Source: Geomonas azotofigens
GTDB lineage: Bacteria; Desulfobacterota; Desulfuromonadia; Geobacterales; Geobacteraceae
Direction: 5' to 3'
DNA length: 64,000 nucleotides
NCBI RefSeq assembly: GCF_018919395.1
Contig: NZ_JAHLME010000003.1
Span: 310,001 to 374,000 of the forward strand
Each line of letters begins with the position of its first letter. Position 1 is the stretch's first letter. The position numbers and the translations under genes are program-made. Of this stretch, positions 1-7,870 are shown piece after piece. Under the pieces are notes generated by a model. The model ran no database searches, was not told the origin of the DNA, and worked only from the letters and a program-made list of their open reading frames with translations.

Positions 1-363
1 GCCAGCATACTTGGCCATGAGGCGGACGCTCCAGTGAGTGGCCTCATGAGGTATTCGCTCAACCGTTAATTTCAGTACTCTCTTGGCGTCTGCCTCGCTG
101 AGTTTCTTTGGCTGACCAGACTGAGGAAGATCAAGGAGTCCGTCGAGTCCAGCTTCAAGAAACCGCTTGCGCCACTTGTACACTGAATTAGTGGAGGTGC
201 CGAGAGAGGCGGCGATTGAATCAGCTCTCTCATTCGCAGTACTTTTCAGTATGAAGCGAGCGCGCAGTACGAGAATTTGAGGTGTCTTATGAGACCGTAG
301 CAGTGCCTCGATTGCCTGCCGGTCTGCTTCTGTCAATTCTATCTTTTCTGGTAACAGTGCCAT
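1..363 (-). CDS. IS630-family transposase, N-terminal part (cut by window start)
   Basis: Reading the minus strand from an ATG at 363 gives 121 codons open to the window edge. The product begins MALLPEKIELTEADRQ and carries a helix-turn-helix with the motif SVYKWRKRFLEAGLDGLLD followed by a proline/glycine hinge. This is the usual N-terminal layout of IS630/Tc1-type transposases (HTH, then DDE domain); the DDE domain would lie outside the window. Seen: the open frame and HTH motif. Known: IS630 elements insert at TA sites and often carry one such gene. Inferred: the adjacent polysaccharide operon borders a mobile element. It could be an intact or a decayed copy; the missing half prevents a decision. 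Confidence 0.8.
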   Translation of the reverse strand, partial: MALLPEKIELTEADRQAIEALLRSHKTPQILVLRARFILKSTANERADSIAASLGTSTNSVYKWRKRFLEAGLDGLLDLPQSGQPKKLSEADAKRVLKLTVERIPHEATHWSVRLMAKYAG

Positions 364-547
364 AGAGGCAATATGTCATAGATTCGAAATAAGCCAAAGG
401 ACTAACCGCTCAGAACACTAGTTGGATTAGGCACTGACTGAAAAACAAAGATACGAAAAACTATTTACACTATCCTTTGCGAAAAAATTCGGCGAATACC
501 TTTCCGAGTTGTAGACGATTTGAAGCTTTACAGGAAGAGGGTTTACA

Positions 548-1525
548 ATGACATTGTCCATAGCGGTTGTCATACCAGCTTATAACGCAGAGAAAACGAT
601 AGAGACAACTATCACAAGCGTGTTGGATCAGACTGAACTTCCTCAAGAGGTGATTGTTGTTGATGATGGTTCCCAAGACGGCACAGTTGCAGTTGTGGAA
701 AAGTTTGGTTCCGCGATCAGGTTAATACGGCAGGCAAACCTAGGATCAGCCGTTGCGAGACAGACGGGTACAACTGAAGCAAGATCTGAGTACATAGCCT
801 ATGTTGATTCAGACGACTGGTGGCCACTAGATAAAATCTCTACTTGCAGGAAAGTTCTTGCTGCAGAAGAAGTGTTCTTCATGTTGGCTGATCTGCAACG
901 CTGTAAGCCGCTAGGTGGACCTGGAGATTACTCGCCGCGGAACACTTCATTTTTCCCTTGGGCACATCGGTATTTCACCGAGGATACACTCTGCTCAGCG
1001 GTCGAAAATCTCTACAGGCTAGAACCAAGCATGGCCTTGCAGTTATTGCTGCGTGGTTTCCCCGTTTTCCCAAGCACTATGCTGATCAGACGAGATGTGT
1101 TCCAATCGGTTCAGGGGTGGGATTCACGTTTTAGGCGCTGCCAGGACTTTGACTTCGGATTGAGAATTACGCGCCGCTACCCTATGCATTTTCTCGATGA
1201 AGTACAAGCAATTCTTGGACTTCATGAAGGAAATACTGACGAGTATGCTTACCTCAAAAAACAAACGGAAGGGGACATAAAAGTTCTTCTTGCTCATCTT
1301 GATGCTGAACTGCCTACTACAGCATACCACGCCCAAGTTGCAAGAGCGCTAAGTTCAAAATACTGTTCTCTTGGCTATTTTTATAAGAAAACTCACAATT
1401 ATTCGTCGGCTGCTGAAAATTACCGAAAGGCTGTCGCGTTGCCCGGTCGCAGATTCCATGCCATGAGTAGATACACTCTGTTGTCTTGTCTTAACCTTTT
1501 GATAAGGTACAAACCTAATGAGTAA
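548..1525 (+). CDS. Family 2 glycosyltransferase (GT-A fold)
   Basis: A 325-residue cytoplasmic glycosyltransferase that probably transfers a sugar from a nucleotide-sugar donor during exopolysaccharide repeat-unit assembly. The N-terminus has the GT2 signature: VVIPAYNAE (residues 7-15), the nucleotide-binding DDGS (39-42) and the metal-binding DSDD (87-90). A GWDSRFRRCQDFDFGLR stretch matches the acceptor/catalytic-base region. The C-terminal ~60 residues look helical and TPR-like (NYSSAAENYRKAVALPG). The ATG at 548 is preceded by AGGAAGAGG. It is the first gene of a + strand operon and overlaps the next gene by 8 bp. Codon use is AT-richer than in the window's core genes. Donor and acceptor cannot be told from sequence. 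Confidence 0.87.
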   Translation: MTLSIAVVIPAYNAEKTIETTITSVLDQTELPQEVIVVDDGSQDGTVAVVEKFGSAIRLIRQANLGSAVARQTGTTEARSEYIAYVDSDDWWPLDKISTCRKVLAAEEVFFMLADLQRCKPLGGPGDYSPRNTSFFPWAHRYFTEDTLCSAVENLYRLEPSMALQLLLRGFPVFPSTMLIRRDVFQSVQGWDSRFRRCQDFDFGLRITRRYPMHFLDEVQAILGLHEGNTDEYAYLKKQTEGDIKVLLAHLDAELPTTAYHAQVARALSSKYCSLGYFYKKTHNYSSAAENYRKAVALPGRRFHAMSRYTLLSCLNLLIRYKPNE

Positions 1526-2654
1526 TAAAGACAATATCCTTCTGGTGGCAAATTATGATTCCGATGTCGGATATGCTTGGTGGCTCATGGAAAATTTTTG
1601 GGCGCATATCGCGAAACATTTTTCCGGAACCGATAGAAAATGCTATTTGGTGTACCCTAAGATAAATAAAGTTCCTGATATAATAAAGGATGCTTCAATT
1701 ACTCTCATTGAGTATGACTTTTCTGATAGAAGTTTGAGATCTTTTGGTAAATTGCTCAAACTTTTGTTAGAGTGCAACATTGGCTATGTGTATCTTACGG
1801 ACCGTCCTTATTACGATTGGAGGTATTTGGCCATGAGGGTGAGCGGCATCCGTAGGATTATCAATCATGACCATATGCCTGGGGAACGCCCTGAAGTTCC
1901 TCTGGTGAAGAAAATATTGAAACAATTGCTTCACCGTTGCAGCGTTTTTTCCTGCGATCTGTATATAGCTGTCTCTGAGTTCGTAAAGGAAAGGGCTATT
2001 GATATTGCTTGTGTTGCTCCAGAAAAATGCATTGTGGTTCATAATGGAATTCGCATATTTGATAATAGTAACACCTCATACGTTCATGATGTTTTCGGGT
2101 TACCCAAAGATGCTTTCATTGTGGTTTCAACAGGACGCGCCACCTTATATAAAGGAATCCAATTTTTAATAGAAGCCGCTGAAGTTGTTACTAAACGTAT
2201 TGAAAAGATCATATTTCTACACATCGGTGACGGTCCTGACTTGCCATCATTTGAAATGATGGTCAATGAACGTGGTTTGGCTAGTAATTTCAAATTTGCC
2301 GGATTTCGCACCGATATAGTCAAAATTTTGCCATCGTGCAATGTAGGTATACAGACTTCGTTGGGGGAAGCTTTTTCGTTGTCAGTTCTTGAATACATGT
2401 GTGCAGGTCTTGTAACTTTGGCTCCAAATAATTGCGGAAATGGTGAGGCTATCTCTGACGGAGTTAACGGATTTTTATTCAGACCGGAAAATGTGGACGA
2501 TATTGTACAAAAGATAGTTTACGTTTATGAGCACAGATTCGAGATGAACAGGGTACGGCAGCATGCAAGATGTCATGTGCTGGATAATTTTTCTATAACT
2601 AGCTGCAACCAAAAGCTAATATCAGCACTTTCGCCATATCTCAATGAAAATTAA
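1518..2654 (+). CDS. Family 4 glycosyltransferase (GT-B fold)
   Basis: A 378-residue GT-B type retaining glycosyltransferase. The C-terminal half is the GT1/GT4 Rossmann domain: VVSTGRATLYKGIQFLIEAA starts the donor-binding domain, and EAFSLSVLE (roughly residues 284-292) is the E-x7-E motif of this family. The N-terminal domain is divergent, beginning ILLVANYDSDVGYAWWLMENFW. The ATG at 1518 overlaps the end of the preceding GT2 gene, and the stop overlaps the following deacetylase gene, so all three are almost certainly co-translated. It probably adds one sugar of the exopolysaccharide repeat unit. Linkage and sugar are unknown. The region is markedly AT-rich compared with the core genes at 57-64 kb. 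Confidence 0.87.
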   Translation: MSNKDNILLVANYDSDVGYAWWLMENFWAHIAKHFSGTDRKCYLVYPKINKVPDIIKDASITLIEYDFSDRSLRSFGKLLKLLLECNIGYVYLTDRPYYDWRYLAMRVSGIRRIINHDHMPGERPEVPLVKKILKQLLHRCSVFSCDLYIAVSEFVKERAIDIACVAPEKCIVVHNGIRIFDNSNTSYVHDVFGLPKDAFIVVSTGRATLYKGIQFLIEAAEVVTKRIEKIIFLHIGDGPDLPSFEMMVNERGLASNFKFAGFRTDIVKILPSCNVGIQTSLGEAFSLSVLEYMCAGLVTLAPNNCGNGEAISDGVNGFLFRPENVDDIVQKIVYVYEHRFEMNRVRQHARCHVLDNFSITSCNQKLISALSPYLNEN

Positions 2655-3648
2655 ATTCTTTGTAAAAAAATACATGGCGTGTGTCGCTCACAGGTTAGGT
2701 CTACTAGATGCTGCATGCACATTAAAAGCTCGCAGTGGAGCGCTGGTTCTCACCTACCACAGGGTACTAGATTCTGCGGTGTTGCGTTCATCTTTTGTGC
2801 AACCGGGAATGTACGTTTCCCCTGAATCGTTTCGAGAGCAACTTTCCTTCCTGATGAGCAAATTTTCAATCGTTTCGTTGACAGAACTCGTTGATAGAAT
2901 GCGCAAAGGGAAAGCTATAGGGGGGTGCTGTTGCGTAACCTTGGATGATGGTTGGCATGATAACTACCTTAATGCTTTCCCTGTTCTTCAGGCGCTAAAT
3001 GTTCCGGCTACGATTTTTTTGGCTACTGGCTTTATTGGCACGACGAAGTACTTCTGGCCAGAAGAAGTGAGTTTTTATCTCAGATCACCGGCAATATTTG
3101 AATCGCGGCATTCTATCCCATGTTTGCGTCAATTATTATCCTTGAGCGGCACATTTGCCAGCGACTCCTTTCTTGAGGCCTCGATTTGCACTATCAAGAA
3201 GTGGCCCCTAAAGCAACGAGAGGACTTGGTTGCCGAACTTCGGTCTAGATCGGGGACTGTTCCTCCCGGTCGAGCAATCATGGATTGGTCGGAAGTACAG
3301 GCAATGCAGGCTAGCGGCTTGGTTTCCTTTGGCGCGCATACTGCTCATCATGAAATTCTCGATCAAGTCGATGCCACTACCGCTGAGAATGAAATAGTTC
3401 AGTCAAAGATTGATATTGAAAGTCACCTTGATATGCCCGTGTCCCTTTTTGCATATCCAAATGGCAATTTTTCTCAAGGACTGCACGCTACGTTAGCGCG
3501 TAACGGTTTCACCGGAGCGGTGACAACACGTAAGGGCTGGGTCAATTCAAATTCAGAGCTTCTTGCACTACCACGAATTGCCATGCATCAGGATGTAAGC
3601 CAAACGAATTCATTATTCTTTGCCCGAACTGTTTGGGAAAGGTTCTAA
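2644..3648 (+). CDS. Polysaccharide deacetylase (NodB-like, CE4)
   Basis: A 334-residue carbohydrate esterase of the NodB/CE4 superfamily that would remove N- or O-acetyl groups from the polysaccharide made by this operon. Seen: the metal-binding/catalytic motif VTLDDGWHDNY near residue 100 (family TFDDG), and GAHTAHHEIL near 229, corresponding to the H-x3-H zinc-ligand motif. A later FAYPNGNF matches the family's third motif. There is no obvious signal peptide; the N-terminus is basic and weakly hydrophobic, so it may act at the cytoplasmic face of the membrane. It overlaps the upstream GT4 by 11 bp and is 1 nt from the next ATG. Exact substrate unknown. Confidence 0.87.
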   Translation: MKIKFFVKKYMACVAHRLGLLDAACTLKARSGALVLTYHRVLDSAVLRSSFVQPGMYVSPESFREQLSFLMSKFSIVSLTELVDRMRKGKAIGGCCCVTLDDGWHDNYLNAFPVLQALNVPATIFLATGFIGTTKYFWPEEVSFYLRSPAIFESRHSIPCLRQLLSLSGTFASDSFLEASICTIKKWPLKQREDLVAELRSRSGTVPPGRAIMDWSEVQAMQASGLVSFGAHTAHHEILDQVDATTAENEIVQSKIDIESHLDMPVSLFAYPNGNFSQGLHATLARNGFTGAVTTRKGWVNSNSELLALPRIAMHQDVSQTNSLFFARTVWERF

Positions 3649-3649
3649 G

Positions 3650-4870
3650 ATGGCAGTAAGAATCCTTGTTACTGATGGTGAAAACAGATCAGCCTTGGCT
3701 GTTACAAGATCGCTTGGCACAAGGGGATGCCAAGTCTTGGTGACGCATAGCTGTAAGCAAAGTCTCGCCTCTTCATCACGACATTGCTGGCAAAGTTTTC
3801 AAACTCCTGATCCTGTCTTGCAGGGGCCAGAGTATTCACAATCAATAATGGATTTAGTTCGCGGCTACGATATCGATTTTATCTTCCCCATTACGGACGC
3901 CTCGATCTACTGGCTGAATAAAGTTCGAGATATTTTACCTAAAAGTTCTACTTTAGCCTGCCCAAGCAATGATTTGTTTGAGGTCGTTTCAAACAAATCC
4001 AAACTATGTCAACTTGCACAGCGCTGCTCGGTATGTGTGCCAGGCACCATCTATTTATCAAGTCGGAATGATCTTCCTGAATGCATCGATAAGATCACCA
4101 CCTATCCAGTCGTGATTAAACCGGCGATGTCCAAGGTGCTGGAAAAAGGTCAATTATTATCCGGGTGCGTGCGATATGCGTCCTCACCCGCCGAATTAGA
4201 GGAACTCTACACCACGTACGAGGTGCTGAAACATCCTTCAATGATACAGGAAAAGGTTGTAGGCCCTGGCACCGCAATATTTACTCTCTTCGACGGTAAC
4301 GAGCATTTAGCCTTGTTCTCCCACCAGCGTATTCTCGAGAAGCCGCCGTCTGGTGGTGTGAGCGTTCTCTCTCAGAGTGTTCCGCTTGATCAGGAAATGG
4401 TTGATTCAGCCGCCAGGCTTTTGAAAACAGTGGGGTGGCAAGGGATAGCCATGGTTGAGTTCAAACGCGACCTCCGAGATGGCAAACCGAGGCTAATGGA
4501 GATAAATGGACGTTTCTGGGGATCACTTCAACTTGCTATTGCCTGCGGTGTCGATTTCCCAGTTCTTTACCTGGATTATCTTTCCGGTAGGGATGTGCAG
4601 TGTTCTCGGAAAGATTATATTGTCGGACATAAATTGAGATGGTCATTAGGCATGTTTGATCATCTGCTTATTAGACTCAGGCACAACGATATGAGATTGA
4701 AACTGCCAGGTAATGTGCCCTCCTTGTTCCAAGTTTTAAAGGAGTTGTGTAACGTTTTTGACAGACAAACTTCTGAAGATGTGTTTGATCGGACAGATGT
4801 TCGACCACAACTGGTTGAGGCATATGTTTATCTATGTCACATAATCGGTTCTAAAGGGTCCAGTTCATGA
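3650..4870 (+). CDS. ATP-grasp domain protein (carboxylate-amine/thiol ligase-like)
   Basis: About 406 residues. The N-terminus, VRILVTDGENRSALAVTRSL, is a Rossmann-like pre-ATP-grasp domain. The middle has the ATP-grasp fold with VVIKPAMSK (phosphate-binding lysine) and the C-terminal metal/ATP site EINGRFWGSLQLA, as in carbamoyl-phosphate synthase and D-Ala-D-Ala ligase relatives. Such enzymes form an acyl-phosphate and join it to an amine; in polysaccharide clusters they may add amino-acid substituents to sugars, which is an inference here. I chose the ATG at 3650, one base after the deacetylase stop and after a GGGAAAGG site, over an in-frame TTG at 3620. It overlaps the next gene by 4 bp. 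Confidence 0.8.
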   Translation: MAVRILVTDGENRSALAVTRSLGTRGCQVLVTHSCKQSLASSSRHCWQSFQTPDPVLQGPEYSQSIMDLVRGYDIDFIFPITDASIYWLNKVRDILPKSSTLACPSNDLFEVVSNKSKLCQLAQRCSVCVPGTIYLSSRNDLPECIDKITTYPVVIKPAMSKVLEKGQLLSGCVRYASSPAELEELYTTYEVLKHPSMIQEKVVGPGTAIFTLFDGNEHLALFSHQRILEKPPSGGVSVLSQSVPLDQEMVDSAARLLKTVGWQGIAMVEFKRDLRDGKPRLMEINGRFWGSLQLAIACGVDFPVLYLDYLSGRDVQCSRKDYIVGHKLRWSLGMFDHLLIRLRHNDMRLKLPGNVPSLFQVLKELCNVFDRQTSEDVFDRTDVRPQLVEAYVYLCHIIGSKGSSS

Positions 4871-5949
4871 TCTTGCACCTGATCGAGACCGGGGGGCCGG
4901 GCGGGGCGGAGCAGATGCTACTGCGGTTGGCGGCCGAATATTCAAAAAGAGGGATGGAACAGCTCGTCTGTCTGCGGAAGGAGGGCTGGCTAGCTGATGA
5001 AGTTAGGCGTAGAGGGTTTTCACTAGAAGTCATTCCTGTTGGCTCTTTGCCAGATTTAGGGTGGATTCTGGAGCTAGTCAAACTGACTCGACGGTATGGC
5101 ATAAGAGGCATCCATTCGCATGAATTTGCAATGAACATCAGGGGCACACTGTTGTCGAAAGTGTCCTGCCTGCCATGTGTAGCCACTGTGCATGGCAAGA
5201 CTTATTACGCTGACAAACCGTCCCGGAGGCTCGCTTACCAGTTTGTGAGTAAATATGCCAAGCTTGTAGCTGTATCCGAAGACATCGGTGATTTTTTAGT
5301 GAAATTTGTAAATGTGTCCCGTGACAGGCTCACTGTTATCCCTAATGGTATTGACCTTGACACATACGACTTCAGCCTAGAAGAAAGGCTGGCTATGAGG
5401 CAGAATCTCGGAATACAAGAAGACCAGTTTCTTATAGGAGCTATAGGGAGCTATTACCCTGTTAAAGGGCATCGTTTTTTATTAGATGCCATGGTCAAAG
5501 TCATTAAAAAGGAACCGCGTGCTAGGCTTGTGGTGGCTGGGCAAGGGCCACTAGAAAAGGAATTGCTTCGACAGGCATCCAATTGCGGTATAGAGGACAA
5601 AATCTTGATAACCGGGTATGTAGACGATACACCTGCCTTGTTAAGTGCACTCGATATCTTTGTTATGCCTTCGCTCTCTGAAGGACAGCCTCTTGCACTG
5701 ATTGAAGCTGCTGCAAACGGGCGGTGCATCGTCGCTACAGCGGTAGGGGGGATACCAGAGATCATTACCGATGGGGTAAACGGCATTTTAATCCCCCCGG
5801 GAAACGTTGATGATCTAGCTGATGTCCTCGTTATGCTTTTGAGAGACTTCCCTGTTCGAGAACACCTCGCTGCCTCAGCAGTTGAGTCAGCAAGGCGCTT
5901 TTCAGTAAAACGTGCAGCTGATTCTTATTTATCACTGCTTTTCGGATAA
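4867..5949 (+). CDS. Family 4 glycosyltransferase
   Basis: A 360-residue GT-B glycosyltransferase with both domains recognisable. The N-terminus ILHLIETGGPGGAEQML is the glycine-rich acceptor-side loop of GT4 enzymes, VIPNGIDLDTYD marks the domain hinge, and EGQPLALIE (around residue 271) is the E-x7-E donor motif, followed by TAVGGIPEIITDGVNG. No membrane segment is seen, so it should act on the cytoplasmic face. The start overlaps the ATP-grasp gene by 4 bp (ATGA) and the stop is 15 bp before the polymerase gene. It is likely one of the repeat-unit transferases of this exopolysaccharide operon. Sugar specificity cannot be assigned. Confidence 0.9.
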   Translation: MILHLIETGGPGGAEQMLLRLAAEYSKRGMEQLVCLRKEGWLADEVRRRGFSLEVIPVGSLPDLGWILELVKLTRRYGIRGIHSHEFAMNIRGTLLSKVSCLPCVATVHGKTYYADKPSRRLAYQFVSKYAKLVAVSEDIGDFLVKFVNVSRDRLTVIPNGIDLDTYDFSLEERLAMRQNLGIQEDQFLIGAIGSYYPVKGHRFLLDAMVKVIKKEPRARLVVAGQGPLEKELLRQASNCGIEDKILITGYVDDTPALLSALDIFVMPSLSEGQPLALIEAAANGRCIVATAVGGIPEIITDGVNGILIPPGNVDDLADVLVMLLRDFPVREHLAASAVESARRFSVKRAADSYLSLLFG

Positions 5950-5964
5950 CGCGCGGAGAAGGAA

Positions 5965-7311
5965 ATGGTCGATACTGCTAATGAAACAGGAAATGCTGAT
6001 GTAAAACCGATGACCGTCCTCTCAGCGCTTAGACATATTTGGAGTGCGCTTAAGGAGGAAAATGCTGCTTTCTATCTTGCAACTCTTTATCTGATTTTTG
6101 AGTACAACAGACCACAGTTGGTATATCCCGCTTTAGATGTGATCCCGTGGGGAAAGACCCTGCTTTTACTCGGTCTCTCAGCTTCTCTGATCGATAATGA
6201 CTCGAAGTTGCCACGCCTAGCAGTCCTCTTACCTGTCATTGCCTTTTCGGCACTTGTCGTGCTTTCAACTATTTTTGCGTTTTCCCCGGCCGCTGCAGTA
6301 GCAGACTGGACCATGTTCTTCGGCTGGGTTCTTGTTTATCTTCTGCTTACTTCAGTTGTTACTACACGTCGTCGCCTCTTTCTGTTTATCTGTATTTATT
6401 TCCTTTCGAACCTTAAAATGGCACAGCATGGCTTTCGCTCATGGGCTGGCAACGGATTTGGTTTCTCCGGGTGGGGTGTCACAGGCTCTCCGGGATGGTT
6501 TCAAAATTCGGGAGAATTTGGGCTTGAAATGGTTGTCTTTCTTCCATTCCTCTTTGCCTACCTCGTTCACTGTCGCAGGTCGTGGTCTCGCAATTTGAGA
6601 GGATTTTTCTACTTTTGTATAGTGATGGTCATTGGATCAATAATAGCTTCGTCTTCTAGAGGGGCCGTGCTCGGATTAGTTGTTGTTGGTGTATGGCTCA
6701 TGTGGCAGTCTCAACACCGGCTCAAAACGGTTTTCATTGTGGCCATATTGGCGTCGATAATCTATCAGGTTATGCCTTCAGAATTCAAGGGACGGTTCGC
6801 AACAGCGGGAGAAGATAATACCTCACTTGCTAGGCTGGTGTATTGGCGATATGGCATAGAAGCTGTAAAAGATCATCCAATGACCGGTATCGGGTACAGA
6901 AATTGGACGCTTTGGCTTCCATCGCATCACCCTGAAGTCGCAAGTTTCGAAAGATCAAAAAATGTGGAAGTGATTCACAACACCTATCTGGAAGCAGCTA
7001 CTGAATTAGGACTTCCAGGAATAGTTCTCTATCTGACGACCATCCTGTCCATGTTTGCTATAAATTACAACACCGCTGCAATGGCGCGTAGAACAGGTGA
7101 TAGCTTTATGCTAGCTACTGCTGTTGGCCTTAACGGAAGTTTGTTGGGCTATCTGGTGCCTAGTTATTTCATGGCGGTGCTTTATTACCCCTACATTTGG
7201 ATCCTGCTGGCTATCACCCATTGTCTGTCATCAGTATGTAGGCGGGAGTTTTCTCAAAATAGTGAGACCTTGACTGATTTTCAAGGAGTTGCTGTTGCCC
7301 ACAAAACATAG
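5965..7311 (+). CDS. O-antigen ligase/Wzy-type polymerase family membrane protein
   Basis: A 448-residue polytopic membrane protein with about ten hydrophobic segments. In its second half it has the long periplasmic loop typical of the WzyC/O-antigen ligase superfamily, including HNTYLEAATELGLPGIVLY, which matches the family's H-x-x-Y(L)E...LG-x-x-G signature. It would polymerise lipid-linked repeat units or ligate the finished glycan on the periplasmic side. The layout resembles the exosortase-associated ligases, which fits the PrsK/PrsR pair elsewhere in the window, but no exosortase gene is visible here. GAGAAGGAAATG provides the start. The 3' end overlaps the next gene by 17 bp. Polymerase versus ligase cannot be separated by eye. 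Confidence 0.82.
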   Translation: MVDTANETGNADVKPMTVLSALRHIWSALKEENAAFYLATLYLIFEYNRPQLVYPALDVIPWGKTLLLLGLSASLIDNDSKLPRLAVLLPVIAFSALVVLSTIFAFSPAAAVADWTMFFGWVLVYLLLTSVVTTRRRLFLFICIYFLSNLKMAQHGFRSWAGNGFGFSGWGVTGSPGWFQNSGEFGLEMVVFLPFLFAYLVHCRRSWSRNLRGFFYFCIVMVIGSIIASSSRGAVLGLVVVGVWLMWQSQHRLKTVFIVAILASIIYQVMPSEFKGRFATAGEDNTSLARLVYWRYGIEAVKDHPMTGIGYRNWTLWLPSHHPEVASFERSKNVEVIHNTYLEAATELGLPGIVLYLTTILSMFAINYNTAAMARRTGDSFMLATAVGLNGSLLGYLVPSYFMAVLYYPYIWILLAITHCLSSVCRREFSQNSETLTDFQGVAVAHKT

Positions 7312-7834
7312 GAAAATTAGGCGATTAATAATCAGGTCATTCGAGCATCTTCGACTGAGGCTTGGGCCTTACAAGTCCTTGAAGGAGATACACCCTTGCC
7401 GGGTGAAACGACTGATCTTCGTGTGCCGTGGGAATGTCTGCCGCAGCCCATATGCTGAGGCTTCAGCCAAGGCGTTAGGCTTCGTCGCAACTAGTTGTGG
7501 AGTAGATGTGCAGGTTAGGACACCTTGCGAACCAATGGCAATTACAGCCGCATTTCGGCGAGGCATCGATATTTCTGCACACGTATCATGCAGCATTTAT
7601 GATTTATCATTGAATTCCGAGGATTGTTTGGTAGCTCTTGATCCTTCCCATCTTGCGGTTACTGAATTGGTGGCTAAAAAGCATGGCTGCCAATACACCT
7701 TACTTGGTCTATGGAAGCGCCGTTCTGTTTTGACTATTGAAGACCCGTACGGCAAGCCCGTACAGGCATTCGAAGCTTGTTATGCCAGCATTGACGAAGC
7801 TCTTGAAGGATTAACTATCTGTCTAAGTCGGTAA
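7295..7834 (+). CDS. Low-molecular-weight protein-tyrosine phosphatase (Wzb-like)
   Basis: A roughly 179-residue LMW-PTP that dephosphorylates protein tyrosine via a cysteinyl-phosphate intermediate. Seen: IFVCRGNVCRSPYAEA, the C-x5-R P-loop beginning about residue 43, and the C-terminal general-acid EDPYG. In capsule and EPS operons such enzymes act on the Wzc-type tyrosine kinase or on glycosyltransferases. No Wzc kinase is visible in this window, so the partner is unknown. A TTG at 7295, six bases after AAGGAG, is preferred over the TTG at 7289, which touches that site. The gene overlaps the polymerase gene, supporting translation coupling. The N-terminal ~35 basic residues are longer than in the minimal family. 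Confidence 0.82.
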   Translation: MPTKHRKIRRLIIRSFEHLRLRLGPYKSLKEIHPCRVKRLIFVCRGNVCRSPYAEASAKALGFVATSCGVDVQVRTPCEPMAITAAFRRGIDISAHVSCSIYDLSLNSEDCLVALDPSHLAVTELVAKKHGCQYTLLGLWKRRSVLTIEDPYGKPVQAFEACYASIDEALEGLTICLSR

Positions 7835-7870
7835 TCAGATGGTGACAGCATCTGGCTTCAGCGAGGTGGT